Shown piece by piece: positions 41,900-50,381 of a stretch of DNA of 64,000 bases. The stretch is taken from contig CAVSRU010000011.1 of NCBI GenBank assembly GCA_963730535.1, positions 296,951 to 360,950 of the forward strand, in the 5' to 3' direction. Each line of letters begins with the position of its first letter. Within the stretch, counting starts at the first letter, position 1. The stretch is from DASSUW01 sp963730535 (GTDB lineage Bacteria; Actinomycetota; Thermoleophilia; Solirubrobacterales; Solirubrobacteraceae). The notes beneath the pieces are model-generated. The model searched no databases and was not told the origin of the DNA. It worked only from the letters and a program-made list of their open reading frames with translations. The position numbers and the translations under genes are program-made.

Positions 41900-42748
41900 C
41901 TACTGCGCGCCGGCCGCGTGGCCGGATGCCTGCGAGGCCAGTCCTGGCCTGCTGGCGCTCACCTTCCGCAGCGCGTCGAGCGCCGCCAGCGTGCCCATCG
42001 AGAGCACTTCGCGAGCGGGGCGGCCGGCGCGCAGCTCCCACTCCGTCGCGCCCACCAGCGGCCGCAGGACCAGGCCCGCCGGGAGCGCTCCCAGTGCGGG
42101 CACCAGCGCGTAGCCCTCCCCCGCGGCGGCCATGGCGAGCTGCGCCGAGCGGCTCGTCACGCGGCTCTGCGGCCCGCCGATCCGCGGCGTCGCCGCCAGC
42201 ATCGCCTCGTCGAGGCAGTCGAAGCGCGCGAGCGGGTGGTCGGCCGCGATCGCCACGGCCAGCGGCTCGCGGACCAGCACGGTCTCGACGATCGCCGGAT
42301 CCTCCTCCCCGCCAGCGGGAGCGGTCCAGACGCCGACGTCGACGCGGCCCTCGAGCACGGCGGAGCGCACCGAGGCGTCCTCCTCGACGACCAGCTCAGC
42401 CCCCGGGAGCCGGCGGCGCAGGATGCGCAGGGCGCGCGGCAGGATCGCGGTCGCGGCGTCCGGACAGGCGGCGAGCCGGAGGCGCTTCACCTGGTCGGCC
42501 TGCAGCGCCTCGAGGCCGGCCTTCGCGCGCGCCACCGAGGCGAGGATCCCGACCGCATGCTCGTGCAGCAGCCGCCCGGCCTCGGTCGGGCGCCGGCTGC
42601 CGTCGAGCAGCGGCACGCCGACCTCGGCCTCGAGCTTGGCCATCTGCTGTGAAACCGCGGACGGCGTGAACGAGAGCGCGTCGGCCGCGCGCGCGAACGT
42701 GCCGCAGCGGACGACCTCCACGAACGTCTCCAGACGCGTGAGGTTCAC
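41900..42748 (-). CDS. LysR-family transcriptional regulator
   Basis: 282-residue LTTR. The N-terminal HTH is 'LETFVEVVRCGTFARAADAL' followed by SFTPSAVSQQMAKLEAEVGVPLLD; the rest is a periplasmic-binding-like effector domain with 'LRLAACPDAATAILPRALRI' and 'GRVDVGVWTA'. It diverges from the response regulator gene with a 67-bp spacer, which probably contains its operator. Effector unknown. Confidence 0.92.
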   Translation of the reverse strand: MNLTRLETFVEVVRCGTFARAADALSFTPSAVSQQMAKLEAEVGVPLLDGSRRPTEAGRLLHEHAVGILASVARAKAGLEALQADQVKRLRLAACPDAATAILPRALRILRRRLPGAELVVEEDASVRSAVLEGRVDVGVWTAPAGGEEDPAIVETVLVREPLAVAIAADHPLARFDCLDEAMLAATPRIGGPQSRVTSRSAQLAMAAAGEGYALVPALGALPAGLVLRPLVGATEWELRAGRPAREVLSMGTLAALDALRKVSASRPGLASQASGHAAGAQ

Positions 42749-42815
42749 GGCCGCAACATCGGCGCCGATCGTGAGAAGCCCCTAAGAAACCGTGCGAACT
42801 GCCGATAATCACCTG

Positions 42816-44900
42816 GTGCACAGGTTGCTCGTCGTCGACGACGATCCCGCGCTCGCCCGCACGCTACGCCGCGCGCTCGGCATCGAGGGCTACCGCGTGG
42901 AGACCGCGCAGGACGGGCTCGAGGCACTCCAGCGCATGTCGGCGGATCCGTTCGACGCGCTCGTGCTCGACGTGAGCATGCCGCGGCTCGACGGCCTCGC
43001 CCTCTGCCGGCTCCTGCGCGAGCGGCGCGACCACATCCCGGTGCTCATGCTCACCGCGCGCGAGGCGATCGCCGACCGCGTCGCCGGCCTCGACGCCGGC
43101 GCCGACGACTACCTGGTCAAGCCGTTCGCGCTCGACGAGCTCAACGCGCGCGTCCGCGCCCTGCTGCGGCGGACCACCAGCGACGACCACGGGGAGGCGC
43201 TCTCGTACGCGGACCTGCGGCTCGACCTCGCGAGCCTGCGCGCGTACCGCGGGGAGCGCCAGCTCGAGCTCACCCGCACCGAGCAGCGGCTGGTGGAGCT
43301 GTTCCTGCGGAACCCCGACCAGGTGCTCCCGCGCGACGTGATCTACGAGCGCGTCTGGGGCCACGACATCAGCGAGACGTCGAACTCGCTCGATGTCTAC
43401 GTCGGCTACCTGCGCCGCAAGACCGAGGAGGGCGGCGAGCCGCGGCTCCTCCACACCGTCCGCGGCGTCGGCTTCATGCTGGCCAGCCTGACCGTGTCGT
43501 ACCGTCGCCGCCTCACGCTGCTCGCCGCCGTGGCCGTGACGCTCGCGGTGGCGGTGGCGTCCGTCGCCACCTACCTGTCCGTGCGCGCCCAGCTGCGCGA
43601 CTCGGTCGACGACGACCTGCGCTCCCTCAACCGGCGGGTGGCGACCCAGCCGGCGCCCAGCGCCGGCCCCGCGCTCCGCCAGGTCGAGCGCGAGCAGGCG
43701 CGCCGCCAGTTCCTGCTCCTGCTCCCGTCGTCCCCGCTCGGCGAGCAGGGCTACGCCCAGGTGGTCACGAGCGCCGGCCGCATCACGCCGCCGCCCGGCC
43801 GCTCGGCGCTGCTGGCCGCCGGGCCGCGCGTGGTGGCCGTGGCCCAGGGCCGCGCGAAGCCGTTCTTCTACGACGCCGACCTGTCCGACACGCAGGTGCG
43901 CGTCTACGTCGGTCCGTTCGCCGACGGACAGGCGCTCCAGGCCGCGCAGTCGCTCGAGGACGTCAACGCCACCATGCGCCGGGTCACGCTCGTGCTCGTG
44001 CTCGTCAGCCTCGGCGGCGTGGTGCTCGCCGCGGTGCTCGGCGGCATCGTCGGCGGCAGCGCCATGCGGCCCGTGCGGCGCCTGATGCGCGGCACGCGCT
44101 ACGTCGCCGCGACGCAGGACCTCTCGCGCCGGATCGACGCGGTCGGCGACGACGAGCTGGCCGGCCTCGCGCGCTCGTTCAACGCGATGCTCGAGGCGCT
44201 CGCCGAGTCACGCCGCGCGCAGCGCCAGCTCGTCGCCGACGCCTCGCACGAGCTGCGCACTCCGCTCACCACGGTGCAGGCCAACGTCGAGCTGCTCTCC
44301 CGCGCGCACGAGCTGACTGCGGACGAGCGCGAGCAGCTGCGCGAGGACCTCCTCTCCCAGCTGCGCGAGCTGACCCTGCTCGTCGGCGACCTCGTGGAGC
44401 TGGCGCGCGAGCAGCCGCCGGAGAGCGACCTCGAGGAGTTCGATCTCGCCGCCCTGGTGGAGAGCTGCGTGGAACGCATCCGGGGCCACGGCCCGTCGGT
44501 GCGCTTCGTGACCGAGCTCGAGCCGTGCGTCGTGCGCGGCGACCGGGTGCGGCTCGAGCGGGCGGTCACCAACCTGCTCGACAACGCGCGCAAGTGGAGC
44601 CCGGACGGCGGCACGGTCGAGGTCGAGGTCTCCGACGGCGAGCTGCTCGTGCGCGACGAGGGCCCGGGCATCGAGGCCGCGGACCGGCCGCACGTGTTCG
44701 ACCGCTTCTACCGCTCGGCGGAGTCGCGCCGGCTGCCGGGCTCCGGCCTCGGGCTGGCGATCGTGCGCCAGGTGGCCGAGATGCACGGCGGCGCGGCGTG
44801 GGCGGCGCCGCCGCGCTCCGGCCGCGGCGCCGAGCTGCACCTGCGCCTGCCGGCGCTCACCGCCGCAGCGATGTCCACGCCAGATCCCACGCCGAGTTGA
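42816..44900 (+). CDS. response regulator-histidine kinase fusion (OmpR type plus HK)
   Basis: A single 694-residue reading frame joins what are normally two genes. Residues 1-115 are a receiver domain (DDD near 8, phospho-Asp in 'ALVLDVSMPRLDG', Lys in 'YLVKPFALDELNARV'), 130-225 an OmpR winged helix ('LTRTEQRLVELFLRNPDQVL', 'DVYVGYLRRKTEEGG'). Without any stop, 'FMLASLTVSYRRRLTLLAAV' leads to TM1, an extracellular domain, TM2, HAMP, HisKA ('ADASHELRTPLTTVQANVEL', phospho-His) and HATPase ('NLLDNARKWSPDGG', 'VRDEGPGIEA', 'PGSGLGLAIVRQVAEMHGG'). GTG 42816 matches RR N-termini; GTG 42792 is possible. MprAB-like pair, fused. Confidence 0.8.
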   Translation: MHRLLVVDDDPALARTLRRALGIEGYRVETAQDGLEALQRMSADPFDALVLDVSMPRLDGLALCRLLRERRDHIPVLMLTAREAIADRVAGLDAGADDYLVKPFALDELNARVRALLRRTTSDDHGEALSYADLRLDLASLRAYRGERQLELTRTEQRLVELFLRNPDQVLPRDVIYERVWGHDISETSNSLDVYVGYLRRKTEEGGEPRLLHTVRGVGFMLASLTVSYRRRLTLLAAVAVTLAVAVASVATYLSVRAQLRDSVDDDLRSLNRRVATQPAPSAGPALRQVEREQARRQFLLLLPSSPLGEQGYAQVVTSAGRITPPPGRSALLAAGPRVVAVAQGRAKPFFYDADLSDTQVRVYVGPFADGQALQAAQSLEDVNATMRRVTLVLVLVSLGGVVLAAVLGGIVGGSAMRPVRRLMRGTRYVAATQDLSRRIDAVGDDELAGLARSFNAMLEALAESRRAQRQLVADASHELRTPLTTVQANVELLSRAHELTADEREQLREDLLSQLRELTLLVGDLVELAREQPPESDLEEFDLAALVESCVERIRGHGPSVRFVTELEPCVVRGDRVRLERAVTNLLDNARKWSPDGGTVEVEVSDGELLVRDEGPGIEAADRPHVFDRFYRSAESRRLPGSGLGLAIVRQVAEMHGGAAWAAPPRSGRGAELHLRLPALTAAAMSTPDPTPS

Positions 44901-46584
44901 ACTCGCTCACCGCGCCGTCGACGTCGGCCGAGCGCAGCAGCGGCGTCTTGTCCCACAGCCACGGCACCGCGGGCGCCTGCTCGGCGACCATGCGGTCGAT
45001 CTTCGCCCACGCGCTCGCGCGGTCGCGCGGGTCGGTGAGGAGCGCGGCGTCCTCCATCGCGGCGTTGATCTCGGGGACGTCGAGCTCCGACCAGTTGGCG
45101 TTGTTCTGCGGCTGGATGTTGTCGCCGTTGAACAGCGGGTCGAGCACCGTCTGGGCGTCGCCGAAGTCCTTGCCCCAGTTGAGGTTCGGGCAGATCGCGA
45201 CCTCGGCGTCCGGGAACGCGCAGCGCCCGAACATCGCGTCCTGGGTCACCAGCCGCAGGTTGACCTTGAAGCCGAGCCGCTCGAAGCTGGTGCGGGCCAC
45301 CTCGGCCGCCTTCTGGGCGACGCCGTCGCCGGTACCGACCATCAGCAGCTCGCGGTCGCCCTCGTAGCGCCCGGACGCGTAGCCAGCCTTGCGGAAGTAC
45401 TCGGCCGCGAGGTCGGCGTCGCCCTCCGGCCGCGAGAGGAAGTCGAGGCCGGGACCCTCGAGCCCGCCGGCCTCCTCGAAGCCCGGAAGACCGGGCGGCA
45501 GCATGTGGGTCGGGATGTCGCCCACCAGGGCGCCGCCGCGTGAGAGGCGCATCGCCTCGCGGTTGAACCCCGCGATGACCGCGCGGCGCACATTGAGGTC
45601 GTCGAACGGCTCGATCGAGGTGTTCATGGTGATGTAGCGGGCGCTGCCGGCGGGCACGATGGCGAGCTGGTCGCGCTGGCGCTTCACCGCCTGGGCGAGC
45701 ACGTTGGGGGGCGGCGAGAAGTCGCCGGTCAGCATGCCGTTCGAGGAGAGCACGCGGCGCGACGCCAGCGTCGAGTCGTCGTTGCCCTGCGGCATGTCGA
45801 TCTCGTCGACGTAGGCCGGCTTGTAGTCGGTCCCCGCGTCCCAGTTCGGGTTGCGCACGAGGTGGATGCGGCGGCCCGCCTGGTAGCCGACCGCCTTGCC
45901 CGACTTGTCGTTGGCGATCATGTACGGGCCGGTCGCCACCTGGTTCTGGCCGTACAGCGACGGGTTCTTCGCATCGAGCTTCGAGGCGTACTCCTCGGGC
46001 ACGGGAGCGCTCAGCGGGAGCGCCAGCGCGCCGGCCAGCACGCCGCCCGTGCCGCGCTCGAGGCGGAAGACCAGCGTGCGGTCGTCCGGCGTCTCGATGC
46101 CCTTGATCTCGTGGCCGGGCTTGGCCCCCACCTGCGCGCCCACGAGGTCGCCGAGGTAGGAGCCGACGTAGCCGTTGTTGACGGTGTTGAAGAAGCCGCG
46201 CTCGATCGCGTACTTGACGTCCTGCGCCTTCACCTCGCGGTTCACCGGCGGGGAGAAGCGCACGCCCTCCCGGATCGTGACCGTGACCGTCTTGCCGTCC
46301 TCGGACACCTGCGGGTCGGACTCCGCGAGGTCGGGCACGGCGCGCTCGCCGTCGTCGGGCCGGTACGAGTACAGCGGCCGCTGCGTCGCGTACGAGACCA
46401 TGTAGCCCATCTGGTAGTAGGTGATGCCGGGGTCGATGTTGTCGACGTCGTCCGTCCACAACATCGTCAGCGTGCCGCCACGCTTGCCTTCGACCGGCGA
46501 CCCGGCCTCCGGGCTGGAGTCCTCGCCGCCACAGCCCACGAAGAGCAGTCCGGCCGCCACCACTGCCGTCAGGAGTCGATGCAT
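44857..46584 (-). CDS. peptide/nickel-type ABC solute-binding lipoprotein
   Basis: 575-residue family 5 (DppA/OppA) solute-binding lipoprotein: 'LTAVVAAGLLFVGCGGED' with lipobox VGC. Body motifs: 'VTVTIREGVRFSPPVNREVK' and 'AQDVKYAIERGFFNTVNNGY', 'VATGPYMIAND', 'LDPLFNGDNIQPQNNANWSE'. No permease or ATPase genes flank it, so it is an orphan binding protein. Overlaps the kinase gene tail-to-tail by 44 bp. Confidence 0.93.
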   Translation of the reverse strand: MHRLLTAVVAAGLLFVGCGGEDSSPEAGSPVEGKRGGTLTMLWTDDVDNIDPGITYYQMGYMVSYATQRPLYSYRPDDGERAVPDLAESDPQVSEDGKTVTVTIREGVRFSPPVNREVKAQDVKYAIERGFFNTVNNGYVGSYLGDLVGAQVGAKPGHEIKGIETPDDRTLVFRLERGTGGVLAGALALPLSAPVPEEYASKLDAKNPSLYGQNQVATGPYMIANDKSGKAVGYQAGRRIHLVRNPNWDAGTDYKPAYVDEIDMPQGNDDSTLASRRVLSSNGMLTGDFSPPPNVLAQAVKRQRDQLAIVPAGSARYITMNTSIEPFDDLNVRRAVIAGFNREAMRLSRGGALVGDIPTHMLPPGLPGFEEAGGLEGPGLDFLSRPEGDADLAAEYFRKAGYASGRYEGDRELLMVGTGDGVAQKAAEVARTSFERLGFKVNLRLVTQDAMFGRCAFPDAEVAICPNLNWGKDFGDAQTVLDPLFNGDNIQPQNNANWSELDVPEINAAMEDAALLTDPRDRASAWAKIDRMVAEQAPAVPWLWDKTPLLRSADVDGAVSEFNSAWDLAWTSLRR

Positions 46585-46627
46585 ACGGCCAATGTCGGTC
46601 GCGCGCGAGCTCGCGGCGACAACGGTT

Positions 46628-46646
46628 GCTGTCGACGCCCGACAGC
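46628..46646. terminator. hairpin downstream of LysR gene
   Basis: Perfect 7-bp stem GCTGTCG/CGACAGC with loop ACGCC lies 10 bp beyond the stop of the minus-strand LysR gene and before the solute-binding protein gene. Plausible short terminator; no U-tract. Confidence 0.45.
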
Positions 46647-46656
46647 GGCGCTTGCG

Positions 46657-47586
46657 TCAGACGACGAGCTGGAGCCGCGGGCGGCGCGACTCGTAGCGCA
46701 CGGCGACGTCGCGCAGGATCTCGAGCATCGCGTGGGTGGCGGGGGCTCGGTAGCCCTCGGCGAGCGTCGCGGCGTAGATCTGGCGCACGGGGGTGTCGCG
46801 GCCGAGGTCGCGCACCACGATGTCGTCCCGCACGGTGGTGAGGCCGAGCTCGGCGATCAGGGACACGCCGACGCCGGCGGCCACGAACCCCTGCATGGCC
46901 GTGTAGTCGTCGGTCTCGAAGGCGATCCGCGGTTGGAAGCCGGCCAGCGTGCAGGCGCGCTCGATCAGGCGGTTGCACTCGCAGTCGGGCTCGCCGGCGA
47001 TCCAGGCCTCTCCCGCGAGGTCGGCGAGCCGGAGGCGCCGGCGGTTCGCGAGCGGGTGGTCGCGCGGGAGCGTGAGGTACATCGGGTCCTCGAGCAGGTG
47101 CACGCGCTCGATGCCGTCGCCCGGCGCCGCGACCGCCGACTCGAAGACGATGGCGAGGTCGAGCTCGCCGCTGCGCAGCTGCGGGATGCAGTCCTCGGGC
47201 TCGGACAGGCTGAGCGAGAGCTCGACGGCCGGGTGGCGCTCCCGGAAGGCCGCGATGGCGAGCGGCATCAGCGTCGAGCCGGCGGACTCGAAGGCCGCCA
47301 TCCGCAGGCGGCCGCCGCGCAGGCCGGCGATCGCCTCCAGCTCGGCCTCCGCCTCGGCCAGGCGGGCCATGATCGCGTCGGTGTGCCGCACGAGCGCCTC
47401 GCCCGCCTCGGTGAGCCGCACGCCGCGCGCGCTGCGCTGCACGAGCACGGCGCCCGCCTCGCGCTCGAGGGCCGCGATCTGCTGCGAGATGGCCGACTGC
47501 GTGAAGGAGAGCGACTCCGCGGCGGCCGAGAACGAGCCGCGCACGGCGACCTCGCGCAGAACCCGGAGACGGCGCACGTCGAGCAT
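46657..47586 (-). CDS. LysR-family transcriptional regulator
   Basis: 309-residue LTTR. HTH 'LRVLREVAVRGSFSAAAESL' followed by SFTQSAISQQIAALEREAGAVLV; effector domain has 'GGRLRMAAFESAGSTLMPLA' and 'SLSEPEDCIPQLRSGELDLA'. Divergent from the small GNAT-like/EamA pair with 102 bp between, so likely regulates that exporter. In the spacer 'GAGAACTTATACC' near its own start and 'GAGAATTTACCTC' about 63 bp away look like repeated half-sites. Confidence 0.92.
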   Translation of the reverse strand: MLDVRRLRVLREVAVRGSFSAAAESLSFTQSAISQQIAALEREAGAVLVQRSARGVRLTEAGEALVRHTDAIMARLAEAEAELEAIAGLRGGRLRMAAFESAGSTLMPLAIAAFRERHPAVELSLSLSEPEDCIPQLRSGELDLAIVFESAVAAPGDGIERVHLLEDPMYLTLPRDHPLANRRRLRLADLAGEAWIAGEPDCECNRLIERACTLAGFQPRIAFETDDYTAMQGFVAAGVGVSLIAELGLTTVRDDIVVRDLGRDTPVRQIYAATLAEGYRAPATHAMLEILRDVAVRYESRRPRLQLVV

Positions 47587-47688
47587 CAGGAGAACTTATA
47601 CCACGTCACGGGAACGTTCATTTGATCTGATAGCTCGGGCCCGGGAGAATTTACCTCACACCGTATCCGTCATCCTCGTTGAAAGGAC

Positions 47689-47949
47689 ATGACCGTGACC
47701 GCCTTCTCCGCCGCTCCAAACGTCCTCATCCGGGCCGCCCGCGGGTCCGACGGCGCCGCGCTGGGCCGCCTCGCCCAACTCGACTCCGCGCGCGTCCCGG
47801 CCGGCGACCTGATCGTCGCCGAGACGGACGGCACGCTCGTCGCCGCCCACTCGCCGGAGGCTCGGGCGTCGATCGCCGACCCGTTCCGGCCGACCGCCGA
47901 CGTCGTCCGGCTGCTCGAGGTGCGGGGCGCCATGATGCGCGCCGCGTGA
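47689..47949 (+). CDS. small GNAT-N-terminus-like protein
   Basis: 86-residue protein of a type often found alone in actinobacteria: 'VLIRAARGSDGAALGRLAQL' and 'LIVAETDGTLVAAHSPEARA', then 'IADPFRPTADVVRLLEVRGA'. It resembles the first strands and helix of a GNAT acetyltransferase but lacks the acetyl-CoA loop, so an active enzyme is unlikely. RBS AAAGGA before ATG 47689. Its TGA overlaps the GTG of the EamA gene, so they are coupled. Confidence 0.72.
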   Translation: MTVTAFSAAPNVLIRAARGSDGAALGRLAQLDSARVPAGDLIVAETDGTLVAAHSPEARASIADPFRPTADVVRLLEVRGAMMRAA

Positions 47950-48887
47950 GCGTCGCCACCACCACCACTTCCTCCCCGATGCAGGCGGGGGCGGTTTCCC
48001 CGGCCGCCCCCGCCTGGAAGGTCTGGTCGGCCCTCTGGATCGTCTATCTGATCTGGGGCTCGACCTACCTGGCCATCCGCGTGATGGTCGAGACCGTGCC
48101 GCCCCTGCTCGGGTCCGGCGTCCGCTTCTCGCTGGCCGGAGCCGTCATGCTCGGGGTCCTCTCCCTGCGCCGATCGGTGCGGCCGACGCGGGCGCAGCTC
48201 CTCAGCGCCCTGCTCGTCGGCCTGCTGCTGCCGGGCGCCAACGCGGTCGTCACCGTGGCCGAGCAGGAGGTGCCGTCCAGCGTCGCGGCGCTGCTGATCG
48301 CGTCCGTGCCCCTGTGGGTGATCCTCATGCGGCGCGGGTCCGGCGAGCGCGTCTCGCGCGCCGGGATCGGGGCGGTGCTCGTGGGCTTCGCCGGCGTCGC
48401 GCTCCTGGTACGCCCCGGCGAGCAGTCCGGCGACGCGACGGTGCTCGGACTCGCCGCCGTCGTGTTCGCGGCGGTCATGTGGGCGAGCGGCTCGTTCGCC
48501 TCGCCGCGCCTGAAGCTCCCCCGCGACCCGCTCGTCTCCACCGGCTGGCAGATGCTGCTCGGCGGCCTCGTGATCGTGGCCGTCGGCCTCGCCCTCGGCG
48601 AGGCGTCCGACGTCGATCCCCAGGCGTTCTCGACCCGGTCGGTGCTCGCGCTCGGCTACCTGATCGTGTTCGGCTCCTGGGTGGCCTTCACCGCCTATGC
48701 GTGGCTGCTCCAGAACGCCCCGATCTCGAAGGTGTCGACCTACGCGTACGTGAACCCGGTCGTCGCGATCGTGCTCGGCTTCCTGATCCTCGACGAAGTC
48801 GTCACCCCGATCACCGTGATCGGCGCCGCGATCATCATCGTCGCGGTCGCGCTCGTGGTCCGGATCGAGACCGCTCGCCGGCCGTAG
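47946..48887 (+). CDS. EamA-family drug/metabolite exporter
   Basis: 313-residue DMT-superfamily permease with ten hydrophobic helices in two EamA repeats. 'ALWIVYLIWGSTYLAIRVMV' begins repeat one; 'VVFAAVMWASGSFASPRLKL' begins repeat two; 'VSTYAYVNPVVAIVLGFLIL' is the typical end. Exports small metabolites or amino acids. GTG 47946 overlaps the previous stop (GTGA); probably controlled by the divergent LysR. Confidence 0.92.
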   Translation: MSVATTTTSSPMQAGAVSPAAPAWKVWSALWIVYLIWGSTYLAIRVMVETVPPLLGSGVRFSLAGAVMLGVLSLRRSVRPTRAQLLSALLVGLLLPGANAVVTVAEQEVPSSVAALLIASVPLWVILMRRGSGERVSRAGIGAVLVGFAGVALLVRPGEQSGDATVLGLAAVVFAAVMWASGSFASPRLKLPRDPLVSTGWQMLLGGLVIVAVGLALGEASDVDPQAFSTRSVLALGYLIVFGSWVAFTAYAWLLQNAPISKVSTYAYVNPVVAIVLGFLILDEVVTPITVIGAAIIIVAVALVVRIETARRP

Positions 48888-48892
48888 GGGGT

Positions 48893-48933
48893 GCCCAACG
48901 GGACATCGCTCCACACGGAATGGCCCGTTGGGC
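48893..48933 (+). terminator. strong hairpin downstream of EamA gene
   Basis: Perfect 10-bp inverted repeat GCCCAACGGG (48893-48902) / CCCGTTGGGC (48924-48933) with a 21-nt loop begins five bases after the EamA stop and before the trkA leader. Likely a factor-independent terminator. Confidence 0.6.
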
Positions 48934-48966
48934 GGGGCCCCCAGTTAACTCGCGTACCCTCGCGCC

Positions 48967-50292
48967 ATGAGGATCGTGGTGCTGGGCGCGGGAAACGTGG
49001 GGGCTGCCGTCGTCGAGGCGCTGCACGAGGAGCACGACGTCACGGTCATCGATACCGACGCTCGCCGCCTGGCGCCGCTGGCCGACCGCTACGACGTCCG
49101 CACGGTGGAGGGCAACGGCGCCACCAAGGCCGTCCTGCGGCAGGCGGGCGTCGAGGACATCGATCTCCTCATCGCCTGCAGCCCGAACGAGAACGCGAAC
49201 CTCGTCTCGGCGATGCTCGTCAAGAAGCTGTCGCGCGCGAAGGTGATCGTGCGCACGAGCAGCATCGAGTACCTCGACGCGTGGCGCGAGCGGGAGATCG
49301 ACGTCGACTTCATGGTCTCCTCCGAGCTGGAGACGGCCAACGCGATCCTCGGGCACGTCGGCGTGCCCGCCGCGCGGCAGACCGACGTCTTCGCGGACGG
49401 CCTGGTCCAGGTCGTCGAGTTCGACGTCCCCGAGAACGCCGCCGAGAGCCCCGTGATCGGCGTTCGGCTGCGCGAGGCCGCCGCGCCGCCCGACTCGCGC
49501 GTGGTGGCCATCATCCGCGGCGAGCAGATGGTGCCGGCTCGCGGTGACGAGCGGATCGAGCCGGGCGACCGGGTGATCGTCGTCGCCTCGCCGGCGGCCG
49601 CGCAGGCGTGGGCCAAGGCCATCGCCGCTGACACCAAGGCGGTCGAGAACATCGTGATCTTCGGCTGCGGGCAGATGGGCCGCACCATCGCGCGCGTGCT
49701 GCTCGAGCGGGATATCCGCGTGCGGATGGTCGACGCCGACCAGTCGCGAGCCCAGGAGGCGGCCGAGGACTTGCACGAAGCGCGGGTCTTCCACGCCAGC
49801 GCCTTCGACCCCGATTTCCTGGTGCGCGAGCACATCGGCGAGGACACCGCCGCCGTGTTCGCGATGAACGACGACGCCAAGAACCTCTACGCCGGCGTCC
49901 TCGCCGAGCTCCAGGGCGTCCACCTGACGATCGCGCTCGCCCACGACCCGGAATCGATCGACGTGTACGAGCGCGCCGGGATCGACCTGCCGCTCAACCC
50001 GCGCCAGGTGATCGCCGAGGAGCTCGTCCGCTTCGCCCACGATCCGCGGATCCGGCAGATTGTGATGCTCGAGCACGACCGCTTCGAGATCCTCGACCTC
50101 ACCGTACGCGCCGACTCCAAGCTCGCCGGGCGGCGGCTCGACGAGCTGCCGCAGACGGGCTCGGTGATCGGCGCCATCATCCGCGACGGGTCGGTCCTCT
50201 TCCCCCATGGATCCGACGAGCTGCGGCCTGGCGATCGCGTGATCATCTTCGTCGAGTCCGAGCGCGCCTCGCTGGTGGAGCGGGTCCTATAG
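48967..50292 (+). CDS. trkA: Trk system potassium uptake protein TrkA
   Basis: 441-residue cytosolic regulatory subunit. Two RCK units: NAD(H)-binding 'MRIVVLGAGNVGAAVVEALH' with 'DVTVIDTDARRLAPLAD', and again 'NIVIFGCGQMGRTIARVLLE' near 230. Each is followed by a TrkA-C domain ('VVAIIRGEQMVPARGDERIE', 'IGAIIRDGSVLFPHGSDELR'). It gates the adjacent TrkH channel in response to nucleotide. The TAG stop abuts the trkH coding frame. Confidence 0.94.
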   Translation: MRIVVLGAGNVGAAVVEALHEEHDVTVIDTDARRLAPLADRYDVRTVEGNGATKAVLRQAGVEDIDLLIACSPNENANLVSAMLVKKLSRAKVIVRTSSIEYLDAWREREIDVDFMVSSELETANAILGHVGVPAARQTDVFADGLVQVVEFDVPENAAESPVIGVRLREAAAPPDSRVVAIIRGEQMVPARGDERIEPGDRVIVVASPAAAQAWAKAIAADTKAVENIVIFGCGQMGRTIARVLLERDIRVRMVDADQSRAQEAAEDLHEARVFHASAFDPDFLVREHIGEDTAAVFAMNDDAKNLYAGVLAELQGVHLTIALAHDPESIDVYERAGIDLPLNPRQVIAEELVRFAHDPRIRQIVMLEHDRFEILDLTVRADSKLAGRRLDELPQTGSVIGAIIRDGSVLFPHGSDELRPGDRVIIFVESERASLVERVL

Positions 50293-50381
50293 CCGCCCGT
50301 GGGGTCGACGTCGGGAGCGCCTTCGACCTCGTCGGCGGCGTTCTCAAATGGGTCGGCGCGGCGTTCCTCGCGCCTGCGGCG

